Part shown: piece by piece, positions 21,754 through 33,995 of the stretch
How the letters are laid out: each line of letters starts with the position of its first letter
How positions within the stretch are numbered: the first letter of the stretch is position 1
Source of the DNA: Dioscorea cayenensis subsp. rotundata
Taxonomy: Eukaryota; Streptophyta; Magnoliopsida; Dioscoreales; Dioscoreaceae
DNA length: 64,000 nucleotides
Direction of reading: 5' to 3'
Assembly (NCBI RefSeq): GCF_009730915.1
Contig: NC_052474.1
Span: 2,577,501-2,641,500 of the forward strand
Program-made: the position numbers and the translations under genes
The notes under the pieces: generated by a model
What the model saw: the letters and a program-made list of their open reading frames with translations, nothing else
Told to the model about the DNA's origin: nothing
The model's database searches: none

Positions 21754-24025
21754 GGGAAAATTACTGTTTACCCCTCGATAATTTCAAAACTTCCCAAAAC
21801 GTACTTGTGAGTTTTGCATACCCTCAAACAGATTCTTCCTTTATTATTTTTCACTCCTTTTTACCCCCGCATTATGAAATTCCATCATCGTTCTTAAACC
21901 TTTTTGCATACATTTTTCATTCTTTTTGCATTCCTTTTTACATGTACTCATTTCTTAAACAGAGAGCTCATTTTTTTAAACGAGAGCTTATTTCTTAAAA
22001 GCAGAGTTTATTTCTTAAACAAAAAAACTCATTTTCTTAAACAGAAAACTCATTTCTTAAACGAAACCTCATTTTTTTAAACAGAAAAACTCATTTTTAA
22101 CTAAAAACATTAATATTTAAACGAAAAAATAAATATTTACGTGATAAATTAATCCCCGGATATAAAAACCAATTAATCTTGGCCACTCAGTACATATTTA
22201 AATAGAAACAACGATATTTAAGCACTTTTTTAAACGTAAACGCAATATATTAAACAGAAACATCGATAGTTAAACAAAGACAAACAAGCATATCAACAGA
22301 TAACTCATTTCTTAAAGCAGAGAACTCATTTCTTAAACGAGAGCTTATTTTTTTAAACATAGACCTCATTTTTTTAAATAGAAACCTCATTGAGTAGGGA
22401 CATTGAGTATCTCATCGTCGCTGATCTCGCGCGAACGCTTGAGTGCTCGAGCTCCGGATCCGTGCGAGCGATCTCGAAGGTGCCTCGCTCGTGTGGGGTC
22501 TTAAAGGAGAAATCTTTATCGGCGCTGGCGATCCCGGTTAGCGACGTTCCTCCGCGGTCGGAGTGGTGAGGTCTTCGGTGGCGACGTCGAATAAGACGGG
22601 TTGAACTCGAAACGGAACCATTCTCGATCACGGAGACTCGCAACATGGATAGCAATAGAGTTAGGGTTAGGGATCATTCCGAGGTTTGGATCCATGGTGC
22701 CTAAGTCGGTGACAGGAACGGAGGGAGGAAGCGGCGCCGATGAGGGTTCGATCTCGCCGTCTTCGTCTTCATCGTCTTCCCTGTCGTCGACCTCATCTCT
22801 TTCATCTTCTTCGTCAGCCGACCTCAGGGAAGACCGCATGCTCCTCGTCGTCGAGCGAAGGCATCGAAAGGTTGCACTCGTACATATTTAAATAGAAACA
22901 ACGATATTTAAGCACTTTTTAAACGTAAACGCAATATATTAAACAGAAACATCGATAGTTAAACAAAGACAAACAAGCATATAAACAGAGAACTCATTTC
23001 TTAAACAGAGAGCTTATTTTTTTAAACGAGACCTCATTTTTTTAAACGAAACCTCATTGAGTAGGGACATTGAGTATCTCATCGCTCGCTATCTCGCTGC
23101 GAACGCTGAGTGCTCGCGCTCAAGATCCGGGCGAGCGATCTCGGCGGTGCCTCGCTCGTGTGGGGTCTTAAAGGAGAAATCTTTGTCGGCATGGCGATCC
23201 GGTTGGCGACGTTCCTCGGAGGTCGGAGTGGTGAGGTCTCGCTGGCGACGCTCGGATAAGACGGGTCGAACTTTGAACGGAACCATTCTCGATCGCGGAG
23301 ACCGCAACATGGATAGCAATAGGGTTAGGGTTAGGGATCATTCCGGGGTTTGGATCCATGGGTGCCTAAGTCGGTGACGAGGAACGGAGGGAGGAAGCGA
23401 CGCCGATGAGGGGTTCGATCTCGCCGTCTTCGTCTTCGTCTTCATCGTCTTCCCTGTCGTCAACCTCATCTCTTTCATCTTCTTCGTCGTCGACCTCGGG
23501 GAAGACCGCATGCTCCTCGTCGTCGAGCGAAGGCATCGAAAGGTTGCACTCGTACATATTTAAATAGAAACAACGATATTTAAGCACTTTTTTAAACGTA
23601 AACGCAATATATTAAACAGAAACATCGATAGTTAAACAAAGACAAACAAGCATATCAACAGATAACTCATTTTCTTAAATAGAGAACTCATTTCTTAAAC
23701 AAAGAGCTTATTTTTTAAACAGAAACTCATTTTTTAAACAGAACCTCATACCTCATATTTTAAATAGAAGCTTCATTTTTAAATAGAAACTCATCTGCAC
23801 CCTAGGGCATTATAGTCAAACCCCGTCACACTTGCCACAACTTCCCACGCAGGGACAATTTCATTCAAAAAATTCCAAATTAACTCTATCAATCAATGTT
23901 AGATGTTTGGGGTTTAAAAAAATCATTGTATTCAAAAGGGAAGGGGTTTTTTGGGGAGTGTAAAACTACTGAGGTGTTTTTAGTAATATCAGCAAACTTA
24001 CAGTAGTATTTTTGGCAATTTCCAC
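21754..24025. mobile_element. Mutator-like (Pack-MULE-like) element
   Basis: Left end GGGAAAATTACTG and right end (complement) GTGGAAATTGCCAAAA resemble plant MULE termini. The element is flanked by the 9-bp direct repeat TTATTATTA (21745-21753, 24026-24034), although that sequence is low-complexity. No transposase is seen. The interior alternates AT-rich arrays of 'TTAAACAGAGAACTCATTTC'-like units with two GC-rich, codon-like segments (about 22393-22880 and 23053-23550) that look like captured genic DNA. Confidence 0.65.
22191..23552. repeat. Two tandem ~0.68-kb units plus a partial third
   Basis: Unit 1 is 22191-22880 (690 bp) and unit 2 is 22881-23552 (672 bp). A third copy starts at 23553 with the same TACATATTTAAATAG and fades out by about 23680. 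Units are near-identical in the AT part and differ by many small changes in the GC part. Minus-strand reading gives an acidic run (EDERDEVDDREDDEDED) in both GC segments, but no intact shared ORF. Confidence 0.85.
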
Positions 24026-24034
24026 TTATTATTA

Positions 24035-25139
24035 TTATTTTGAAAGAAAAAAACTGTTGTTTATCCACATTTTTTTCAAGTAGTTGATTTTTAGGTGGAA
24101 CTGTTTCTTATCCATATTTCTTATTAAATTTTTTTTTATTAAACAAATTAACTCTCTCCACATATCAACAACAAAGTTCATATATATAGAACTTTATATT
24201 AAAAATCATTCTTCTTTGGATTTCCGCAATGCATGATTTTTTTTCTTATTTAATCATATATGTTCAATTTTATCTCAATTTAATTATTAGTTATCCATTA
24301 TTCAATGAAAAATATACCTAAATATTTGTTCCAGCTCCACTTTATTTTCCATTGTGAAATTTCAAGCATTTTTTGGACTATCTCTTCATTTGGTGGTGGT
24401 GTCTTTGATATTTTTTTTTGTTATCAAACTCTAATTAGTGAGCATAAAAAAATTAATAAATAAACACAAGTAATTTTATATATTTATTAAGATGAATAAT
24501 TTCCCCATTTTTTTTCTTTTAGTCAAATTAGTAACCAAATTTTATTTTATTGGCATTATAATTTTGGTGAGTTGTTCATTCCTCTACAATGTAGTTGTCT
24601 ACGGATGAAGGAGCTCTTTATAACAATGGTTGTGGAGAGAATATATAAAATAAAGTGATATTGATGCACAGAAATAAAAGTTAACAAAAACAAAATATAC
24701 ATTATATTAAAAATTTATTAATAATAAATAGGTCCAGATACTCAATAACCTTAAAAAGCAATAGTGCATTTTCGGTGAGATCTGTTTTTTAGATTCCTTG
24801 ATAATGACAATTTCATATGTCCTCTAAGACATAAGTTTTGAAAAGTAGCGTGCCATAGAAAGTAAATTAACCTATTGAATTGCATGAAAGGCATGGGATA
24901 ATTAATAAAATTTTTACCCTTGACATTTTGACCTAACAGGAAGGTATCAAAGGTCTTCACCAGCCTAGTCGATGGTTCTGTGGTGGTATCCAGAGTTCGG
25001 ATATGATCTATATAAAGGAGCACTTTATCCTCTGAGAAGCTTCGTTGAGGGATTGTTGTTGAGGAGCTGCAGCTGCGGAAAACCAAAAAAGAAACATACT
25101 AGCAGTTTTAATAATCACAGTATAATAAGGTAGAGCAAG
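24035..25139. other. Intergenic, mostly AT-rich, no gene
   Basis: No convincing coding region. The minus ORF at 24751-25086 may be further decayed LINE sequence continuing from the remnant on its right, but shows no motif I can name. Confidence 0.4.
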
Positions 25140-25790
25140 TAATTGAAAAATGCGATTATTTCGCTCCAGTCATATATTCCACATTATGGCTCTTGTGCTG
25201 AGATCCCATAGGGTTCTTAGACTGGAGTTTAGAGATGGTAACAAAGTGGTCCAAATCATAGAATTGGTTGGAGGGAATGAATGTAAATTGAAGATTGACT
25301 GAAAAAGGACCAAATTCGATTTGAGAATTCACAGTCAAGAAATAGGTGTTCCACCGTTTCGGAGGTTTTGTGACAAAGGTCACATGTATCTATGGCAGTT
25401 TGGCAGTAACATCCTTTCTTGAAAAGGGTTGAAAAGGTAAGAATTTTATCATCCCACGTTAGCCAACAGAATAATGAGTTTTACTTAGGCATCGAATTTT
25501 CCAAATTTTGGGATATAATTAATGGACTACGCATGCCGCGCATCTATTAGAAACTTATAAAAAAATTTGACTATGAAAATACCACTTTTATCCAGTGTGC
25601 AAGTATTAGAGTCATCCTGATCATTAGAGCAGTCTAGTATTACTTCTAGAAGCATATAGAGATCATCTATAGCAATTGTGTGAAAAAAGCATTCTGGAAA
25701 GTTGAGTTGCTGGTAGAATTGTCTTAAACCATTTTGGCCAAATTCTTGGGTTAGCGCATTTTCCACATGCTATGTCAAAAGCATACCCCC
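25140..25790 (-). pseudogene. LINE remnant: zinc-binding (zf-RVT) C-terminus of a reverse transcriptase
   Basis: On the minus strand, fragments in shifted frames recall the C-terminal region of L1-type plant retrotransposons: KSGIFIVKFFYKFL (the 'G.FTV.S.Y' motif), then FCWLTWDDKILT, and CDLCHKTSETVEHLF with the Cys/His zinc cluster. Several frameshifts and stops separate them, so it is dead. It lies between RALF copies 1 and 2. Confidence 0.6.
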
Positions 25791-25991
25791 TTGATTGCTA
25801 ATTTGGCTTAGTGAAACTTGATTTGGGTTTTTTAATATGGGCTATTTTTTTGGAATATTAATTTGATTGGAAAAGAACATGAGCATTTTCAATCACTTTT
25901 CCCTTTCCCTATTTCAAATATCATAAAATTGATCATATATATGTTTTTTTCCTTTTTCGTTTTTACCTGCAATCCAAAATTTGTAAAGTTG

Positions 25992-26025
<34 letters not shown>

Positions 26026-26991
26026 CTCAATACAGCAATACCCATCATTAAATGCTTCCTAACCTTTTTTTTTGCAGTTTGCATCCCCACCCCCACCATT
26101 GTACTGATATCGAAAGCCTATAGTTTCCCATATAGTGATCCAGACCATTAGCCAAACAAAGAGATACACTTTCGATTCCACACGAACATACATCATCTAT
26201 TAAATTAAAAATATGTAATATTTTTTTAATTTTATGTCTACAAAATATTTTTTTAATTAAAATTAAATAAAAATTTATATTTTTAATATATAATATCAAA
26301 TTAAATAAAACATAAATAATTATATATTTAATTATGTTAGCAATGGATCACAATGCAAACTTCCTATTGAGAGTGGGAAATGGTAATTAAAACCAAATAT
26401 TTTGTTGCATTTTAACTTGCAGCAAATTTTACTATAAGCTGAAATATTATAAAAATATTTTAAATTATAAAAATTTTTTACATGTAAAACTCATTTTATA
26501 ACAAAATCAAATAATATTTTACATGTAAAATCATGTTACATTACAACTACTTGCATGTAACCAAACAATTTTTTAGTTTAATTCAATTATTTATAGAGGG
26601 ATATCAAACACTGCTGGTGATTTGTCCCATTTATTTGGTTTTTTTAATTATATGATTTTGTTGTCCCATCAGGTTAATTTTTTATTGTGCTTTTTTTATT
26701 AATAAAATTATGGCTCATCCTCTCTCATCAAAAAAATAAAATATAATAATAATAATAATAATAATAAATTTATTAATAATTCTTCAACACAATCTCTGCC
26801 AGCAGCAGCACAAGAAGCTCTGCTGCAACAACTCAAGTCACATATTATTGCAACATTAAACAAGCATAATCAAGCAACCTGGATCATGAATCCATTATTA
26901 CATTATTCTATACCACTTTAAAGGCCTTCAAAAGCATAACAATGTTTCCACTGGACGTACGTGTTGTGCATGCATGAAGAACAAGCATCAT
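25791..26991. other. Intergenic with (TA)n run and LINE-like tail
   Basis: AT-rich. A (TA)n tract occupies 25993-26023. At about 26689-26735, TTTTTATTAATAAAATTATGG...TCATCAAAAAAA resembles a plant LINE 3' end. No gene seen. Confidence 0.45.
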
Positions 26992-27222
26992 TTAATATTC
27001 ACGGCAACGTTCATTTGGATTGCAACCCCTAATACTAGGGTTGGCTTCCTTAGGGCGCTTGCAGTTAGTCTGAGATCCTTCTACTTTGTTGCATGGAATG
27101 CTATCGCCGCGGCGAATTGAATTATAATTTATGTTGCTGGCGCCGGCAATGACTTCAGAGGTGCTTGCCAAGAGAGTGCAGGCAACCAAGGCCACCAAGA
27201 TCCACGCACGAATGGACGCCAT
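26992..27222 (-). CDS. RALF-like secreted peptide, copy 2 (divergent)
   Basis: 76-residue paralogue with the same signal peptide (MASIRAWILVALVACTLL) and the four RALF cysteines (IPCNK, NCKRPKE, GCNPNERC). The receptor-contact region reads INYNSI instead of GYGAI, and the following motif is ANPSIRG, so the usual ANPY tyrosine is lost. The C-terminus is three residues shorter (REY). Signal peptide and cysteines are kept, which argues for continued function, perhaps with altered receptor preference (inference). The upstream region is only partly alignable with copies 1 and 3, so this is the older duplicate. Confidence 0.85.
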   Translation of the reverse strand: MASIRAWILVALVACTLLASTSEVIAGASNINYNSIRRGDSIPCNKVEGSQTNCKRPKEANPSIRGCNPNERCREY

Positions 27223-28702
27223 TGATTGTTTTTAAAAAACCTTCAAACACTACTACAATGTCATCAAACTAAAAAGTTGGTCATAAACTTGAAAAAAACT
27301 TTTTAATTAGTTCTTATATGCAAATGCATGCAGCAAAAAGATATATATATATATATATGGAATGAGAGTTTGGAGGTTAATGGGAGGTGAGTGAATGGCA
27401 GTGTTTTTGGGGAGAATGAGAGGAGGGGAGATGGCGGATGTATGCTTTTTATTTGAAAATCCTTTTTAAGGAGAACCAGCGAATTGAACAGGTAACATGC
27501 TGAATTTAGATGTAATTAATATGAGAGAAAAAAGAAAAAAAAAAAAGAAAACTTTAGCTCGCGCAGGGAATGCCATGCATGTAATTCAATGCACGTGCGT
27601 GCGCGTATGGAATGCCATTGTGTAATCTTCAAATAGTTTCAAATGATTTTATCATAGAAATGAATGCTATTTAACAATCTCTCCTTTGGTAGCATTGAGT
27701 TTTTTTAATATAAATGGATAAATCATAAATTTATTATAAAAAAAAAAACTAGCACCTGCCCTATTAAAAGAACATGCTCAAAATCTAATATATATAAAGG
27801 GTGATGGTACAAATGTGTGCAAAGGGAATAACTCCAGTCTTTAATTATATATATTTCTGCATGTGGCTTATACACATTTCAATCTCAATCTCTTATGATT
27901 TCAACAGCAAATTTAATAAAGAATTTCATATTAAAACACAATAGCACAACTGTCAGAATAATAAATCTTCATATCCATTTTTGCAAAAGCGATTACATTA
28001 GCCTGCAATATACTTGGGTTTTAATGAATTGTTTTCGTTTTAATTCATGATGTATATATGCTCAATTTTAATATAAAATACATAAATAATTGTTATGTCT
28101 GCTTCACTTATTCCCATTGTAAAACTTCAAGTATTTATTTGGAGTGTAACTTAATTGCTTCAGTGCTGCTTTTGATATTTCTTTGGCTATCAAACTAAAT
28201 TTATTGATAGAGGTATAATTAAGAAAAATAATAAACAAATATGATCATAAATATTTATTGGCACCAAGCATTTTCAGCTCCTATAGTTCAATTCCTCTTC
28301 AATGTAATTGCCTCAGGATGAAGTAGGTCTTTATAACAGTGCTACTTGTGGTTTTGGAGAAAACAAGAGTATAAAAATTCACCAAAAAAGAAAAAGAAAA
28401 AGAAAAAGAAAAAGAAAAAGAAAAAACATTATATTAAAAATTTATAATTTCTGAAGCTAGCAGCGCACGTAAGCTCGGATATTACAACTCAAGCCAAGGG
28501 CTACCTATTATTACAACCTTAAAAAAAAAATAGCATAATCAAAGCAATCAGGACCCAAAGAATGAATCCATGCCATTACTAATTCTATATCACTGCATGG
28601 CCTTCAAAAAAATATCAAGATATCCACTGTTTCCACTGGACGTTTTGTGCATGCATATATGCATATATCCATGCAGCTCAAGGATATATCATATATATAT
28701 AT
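27223..28702. other. Intergenic between RALF copies 2 and 3
   Basis: The first ~110 bp retain the RALF upstream block in diverged form. At 27713-27760 TGGATAAATCATAAATTTATT plus an A-run resembles a reversed LINE 3' end. An (AAAAAG)n microsatellite lies at 28384-28426. No gene seen. Confidence 0.45.
28384..28426. repeat. (AAAAAG)n microsatellite
   Basis: About seven AAAAAG units. Simple repeat with no associated gene. Confidence 0.95.
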
Positions 28703-28939
28703 TTAATTATGCTTCTCGTCGCGGCATTGTTCACCTGGATTGCAGCCCCTTTCGTATGGGTTGCCATCCTTAGGGTTATTGCAGTTAGTCTGTGACCCTC
28801 CTCGTTTGCTGCATGGAATGGCGTCACCTTTGCCTATAGCACCATAACCTATGCCGCGTTGGGCATTGACTTCAGAGGTCTTCGCCAAGAGAGTGCATGC
28901 AACCAGGGCCATCAAGATCCACATACGAACGGACGCCAT
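28703..28939 (-). CDS. RALF-like secreted peptide, copy 3
   Basis: 78-residue single-exon RALF, the closest relative of copy 1: MASVRMWILMALVACTLL signal peptide, mature GIGYGAI, IPCSKRGG, NCNNPKDGNPYERG, CNPGEQC and a charged end DEKHN. The similarity with copy 1 continues into the 3' flank and more than 250 bp of 5' flank, so these two are a recent segmental duplication. The start codon aligns in all three copies. Like the others, it lacks an RRxL processing site. Confidence 0.9.
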   Translation of the reverse strand: MASVRMWILMALVACTLLAKTSEVNAQRGIGYGAIGKGDAIPCSKRGGSQTNCNNPKDGNPYERGCNPGEQCRDEKHN

Positions 28940-29215
28940 TAATTATTAATGTTTTGATTTCAAAACCTTCAAATTAACACAACAATATATATCATCAAAC
29001 TAAAAGTTAGTCATAAACTTGAGAAACTTATAATTTTAATTAGTATTGATGTGCAAATGCATGAAGCAAATGATATATAGATATATATATATATATATAT
29101 GATGGGAGAAGCTAATGAAGATGGTGTTGAACCTGTTGAATGTTGTTTAATACTGGAGTTGAATGCAGAGATGATGTTGATGAGAGTTATCTTAGAGATG
29201 GTGTTATTTATATTG
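28940..29215 (-). promoter_or_regulatory. RALF copy 3 upstream block, LTR-free version
   Basis: Nearly the same sequence as upstream of copy 1, but with an (AT)n expansion at about 29080-29100 and without the 167-bp solo LTR; the insertion site is intact at about 29137-29152. Confidence 0.7.
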
Positions 29216-30805
29216 TAGTGAACTAGTGGGAGAGGCTTGGAAGGGATGAATGAGTAGCAGTGTTTTGAGGAGAATGAGAGGATGAGAGAATGTGGATATA
29301 TATGGAAAGTTTTGCTCTTGACCGGTTGACCTGTCAAAGTTTCAAAAGATAGGAATACATGAATATTGTTTTGAGGAGAATGAGAGGAAGGGAGAACACA
29401 CACATGCATCTCTCTCTCCCGGCCTCTCTCTGAGGATCTATTTAGTTTTCTATTATTTTTGTAAGAGAGTATAATAATAATACTGGTGTTTGTTTTTTCA
29501 GGTTAGAATGAAACAAATACAACAAATAAAAAATAGCTCTGAAGGAATATTGTATTGATACTTTTTTAATAAAAAAAAATAAACTATTTTGATTATATTG
29601 AGAAAAAAACAATAACAAAGTTTTATATTTGAACAATAAATAATAAAAATTTTGTGTTTTCTTTTCAATAAATTTCTTATTTTTATAAAAATAAATAAAT
29701 AAATAATAAAAAATTATCTCTTTGATGACCAATAGAAACTAGGTGGAAAATTAGACCGACGCACTTTGGTCAAATCTCACTCTCCTTCCACCCATAACAT
29801 GAAATCATAAGCAAACATGTTTATAATGAAAACATGCAATATGCATAGACATAGCTAGGGGATCAAATATTAACATAGTAATAATTTTTAAGCTACTAAA
29901 TTTATTTTTAAAAAAATGAAATCAATAATAAAGCTAGTGGCTCATCTAATTTTCAATAAATTCGTGATTTATTCATTCTATTAAATATATATATTTATAA
30001 ATATAAAACTAGTTGGATCAACAAATAAACAAATTATTTTTACTCTACTAAAATTAGATCGAAAAGACTTTATAGCAAAAACCTTATTATTGGTAGAAAA
30101 AATCTATAATATATCACTCTAGAGATGGTTGCTAAATTTGGATCATTCAATTTTGGGGCACTGAGAAAAAAAATATTAGATGCTTTGACTAGAAATAATG
30201 GTTGGGTCATCCAAAACTGTAGATAGATTAAGAAAAATCTAGGTTCTACATTGATTGTTAGTGTGATCTCCTTCAACCTAGTATATATGTGTTTATATAT
30301 ATATATATATATATATATATGGGAATTTAGGTATTTAAAAACATACAACAAATTTTGATTATGATTGACAAAGATAAAAGCATACAATGAATAAAATACC
30401 ATTGTTCCATTCTAACCACATGTTTAAAGAGACCACTTTAACTAGGCTATTTTGATAGTTACTATAAAATATTACTCTAAGTTAACAATTATTGCTAAAG
30501 CTCATGAAATTAATTATTAAACATTAATTTTAATTTATTTTAGTTCTCTATACATATAATTTGATATCTATATTCCTTTTTGATTCTTTGTGAATTAATC
30601 AATTCTTAAATAAACATGACTTAAAATCGCAGATAAATTCAGGGAATAAAATTAGTAATCCACACAGATGATTATTTCTTAAATACATTTGTCTTAGAGT
30701 GAGTGAAGGGAGGTATAAAATCAATTTTATTTTTATTTAAACTTTTAATTATTTTTCAATTGGTAAATAAGGTAAAATGTCTATTATTTTATTGATAAAT
30801 CGTTT
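29216..30805. other. AT-rich intergenic sequence, no gene
   Basis: No coding signal. Tandem W-box-like TTGACCGGTTGACC at about 29317-29330, (TA)n at 30294-30320, and A/T-rich sequence elsewhere. Confidence 0.5.
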
Positions 30806-33800
30806 GATGGTCGGACCGCCACCCCGCTTTAATGATAACATGTACCCTAGTGCCGTTAGTGAATCGAGCTGATGTTAAAGAGGTTTGCAAGCTTGATGTG
30901 GCATGCCTCCTCATCTAAGGATGGCGTGAGGCTGAGTGAGGTTCGCCTCCTTGGTCGGCGGAGTCTCGGGCTGTGGGTCGCGCTGCGAGAGGGGCTATGG
31001 CACGATCTCGAACTTACCGCTGCATGGATGGTAGCCGGAGCGTTATTCCGAGGTCCCGGCGAAGGTTGGCTAATTGGTGGCCCTTTCATAAGAATTCAAA
31101 ACCAACAAGAGATACATCTCCGCCTGACACACCGGAGACCGGGACTGCTTCTTCCTATTGAGCTTGTGGTCAGTCTGGGGATATGAAAGTATGCGGTGCT
31201 ACCGATGCATTTATAACAACATGTTAACGGAGTACTGTGTCGAGCCAAGCGGCTTTGTCCTCGTGGATCGAGGGTGGACGAGGAGCGAAGTCGCCACCAT
31301 GCGGACAAGTGTGATGATGTCTCGAGGGAGACGAGCGAGCGAGCTTCGCTGGACCGATTTTGAAGGTAGCTGAGGGGCTGGGTTGAGCGTAGCTCCCGCT
31401 CGGGGATGAGATGAAGCGGCTAGTGCGGGAAGCGAGGTCCGATGACCGGGCGATGGAAGTGATTCTTTTCCCGTCTATGCACGCTCGAGCATAGCCTGGA
31501 TAAAGGAGGGAAAAGAGAGCAAGATCGGCTGAGCGAGGCTCCTCAGGGTCCGGAGATCGCACCGGGTGGAACGTGTGGAGCGGCTCGACGACGCCCGGGC
31601 TGCAAGGAGCACCGAGGTTGCCGGGTCCGAGGACCGCTGGTCGAGCGTTTAGTTGCGTGGAGGATCTACCAGCTCGGTCATCTCGTCAATCACGGGCGCA
31701 AGAGTAATGAGGCGATGAGGTTCTCACGGCGGCGCTGAGCGTGTTCAAGGAAGCTCGGTGTCTGAAGATGGATGGCTCGAAAGCTGAGCTAATGTATGGT
31801 GACGCTAGGTCGACACCTGAGTTATCGGAGCACGAGGATCGGGATTCACGAGAGTAATGTTCTAGTCGACTCGAGGTTCCTTTTAGCCACGCCGCGATCG
31901 GAGAAGCAAAGCAGAGAGAAGGGAGGTGGGGCCCACTCAAGCTGACGACCCTCTTGCTTCGATGTTAATCAGATTTGTGTGGGCCCGATCCGTTTTGGCA
32001 GAAGAGAGCTTGATCGGACCCAATGTGTGAAGGAGATTGCGTTTCATTTCGGGTCCACCCACGACAAAGGCTGGAAATCGGGGGCTCAAACCAATTTAGA
32101 AGGGAGACTGGGAGCTGAAATATTGGGCCGAAGCTTTTGGGCCTTTGGTGTCCAAAGGAAGGTCTCGAAATGTATGGACCCTAGAGTTGGGCCGGAGGAG
32201 GATAGGGGTGGGGCTAGTGAGGGGAAGGAGGCTACTTGTACTGGAGGAAGGCGTGGACTTATCAGTGGTGTGACATCTGCGATGGCCCAGCCTTGCCGAC
32301 CTCGCCTCCTCGAGGGTTTTCAATGGCAACCGCTAACGTTCGGGTTCTAGCTCCCGGCCGAGTATCAAGGAGCCTGGGTGAAGGAAGGAGAGTAGGGGGT
32401 TCTCATGTCTCGAGTCAAGACCGTGGTTGAGGAAAGCACGCTCGATGAATCTATTTATGAATTCAAAGGTCAACTCGGAATTACCGACTCGTTGAAGGTG
32501 GGACTGCACGCCAACTAAGGAAGTGCCAAAAAGTCTTAGGAAAAGCGAGAGACACAAGAAACCTTCGCCCTGTGGAACGAAGAGTCGGGATTTGTTGCGG
32601 AACCTCCTAGGTCGTACTAAGAAGAAAGTCATGAGCGAGGATTCATCGAAGGTACGCTTCAAGCCCCTGCTATTTTCGGATTGGTCCAACGCTCAACTTA
32701 GCTAGTTATTGTAATGCATGTGAATTAATTTTGTTGACTCGCTTTGTCACTCAAGCTTGTGTTGATTATATTTTCTGCAAGGTAGAAAAATAAACGCTCC
32801 TTGGACCCTGCTTGTCACTTCATTTTTCATGGATGTGTGTTGCTTTGCAAGAATCCAAACTAGAGGCTATCTCCGGCTTTGAGGTGGAAGGAAATCGTGG
32901 CCTACCTGCTGACCATCAATCTGCTCGTCCCATCGACTGGGTCTTCCGCATTATTGTGGGATGGAATGGTAGATGCTTGTGGGCACCGAGGTTAAGAGGG
33001 TATAGTTTTTGCTTAACTGGCTCGATTTTACCTCCAAAATTGACAACCTTCGTGGCGGTGCACTGCCTATGGTCCAAATGCTCGCCATCTCAAATGCGCT
33101 TTTTGGGAGGAGCTAGTAGGATCGCCGTAATTCTCAGCGCCTTGGGTGATTTGCGGTGATTTTAATGCCATATTTTCGCTGGAAGACAAAAGAGTGGAAC
33201 CCGAGCTTAGCCGACATTAGGGATGCCAACTCCTAATGCAAGATCTTTTTCCCGCACGAACCCCAAGAACGGGAAGGAGGTTTACGGGACAAATGGGCAG
33301 GAAAAATCCTATTTGGGTAAAGCTGGATAGGTTTCTGTTAATAGGGCCTCGGGTCGCACTGCTTCCCAAGACCGACTCGTAATCTGTTTCCGAGATCGTT
33401 CCCGATCATGCTGCCTATTAGACTCGGGAGGGATGCGACCGCCCAAGCCCAAAGCGCTTTCGCTTTTGAAAATGTTTCGACAACGGTGGATGGTTTTCCC
33501 GAGTTGATTTCAGTGTGTGTAGCGGGTGCCTTATGGGTGTGTGCCTTGTCTTAGCAGAAAGAAATCATGCCTGTAGGATCGCCATTGCTTGGTCTAAGGA
33601 GAGTTTTGGCTCCATTAAACTGGAAACCTCGACGTTACACGAGTTAGAGTTGATTGATGTTATCAAAGAATGCTGGCCCTTAGCAATCGCTGAAACCACT
33701 CAGGAACAGTTTTGCCGAAAGTCAAGCGGGTATCCGCGAGGCAAGAGGGAGGTTTACCGAAGCGTCGTCCGCTTACGCTGGTCGAAGGAGGGGGATGAAA

Positions 33801-33995
33801 ACACGAGGTACTTCCATCGCTGTGGCTAATGGAGGAAAAACATAAATTTCATTCCCAACATCAATGATGGGCCCTCATCCTTCACGGAGGCTAAAGACAT
33901 CGAAAAGTGTTTCGAAAGCAATGTTTAGGCCCTGCTCGCAACAGCCCTCGTCGCTCAAGGTGTGACCTCTCGCGTCAAATTGTGGAGAATAAAAC
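30806..33995 (+). mobile_element. L1-type LINE, 5' part: ORF1 region and endonuclease (degenerate)
   Basis: GC content jumps at about 30806. No intact ORF. The ORF1 region (30.8-32.7 kb) has many frame breaks. From 32.8 kb the endonuclease domain is recognisable in pieces: QESKLE at about 32850, GDFNA at about 33156-33170, and KLDRFLL soon after. Then comes the pre-RT linker (WSKEGDENTRYFH) at about 33780. Frames switch repeatedly, so nothing is translated as one protein. The left end could not be fixed by a target duplication. The sequence enters a gap at 33996. Confidence 0.75.

Noticed and set aside
22000..22140. CRISPR-like array of short TTAAAC-type repeats
   Set aside because: Units are AT-rich, variable in length and lack distinct spacers; a plant nuclear transposon interior explains them.
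22516..22839. Acidic 107-residue minus ORF as a host gene
   Set aside because: Present as a tandem, frame-inconsistent copy at 23089-23587 inside a Mutator-like element; more likely captured or element sequence.
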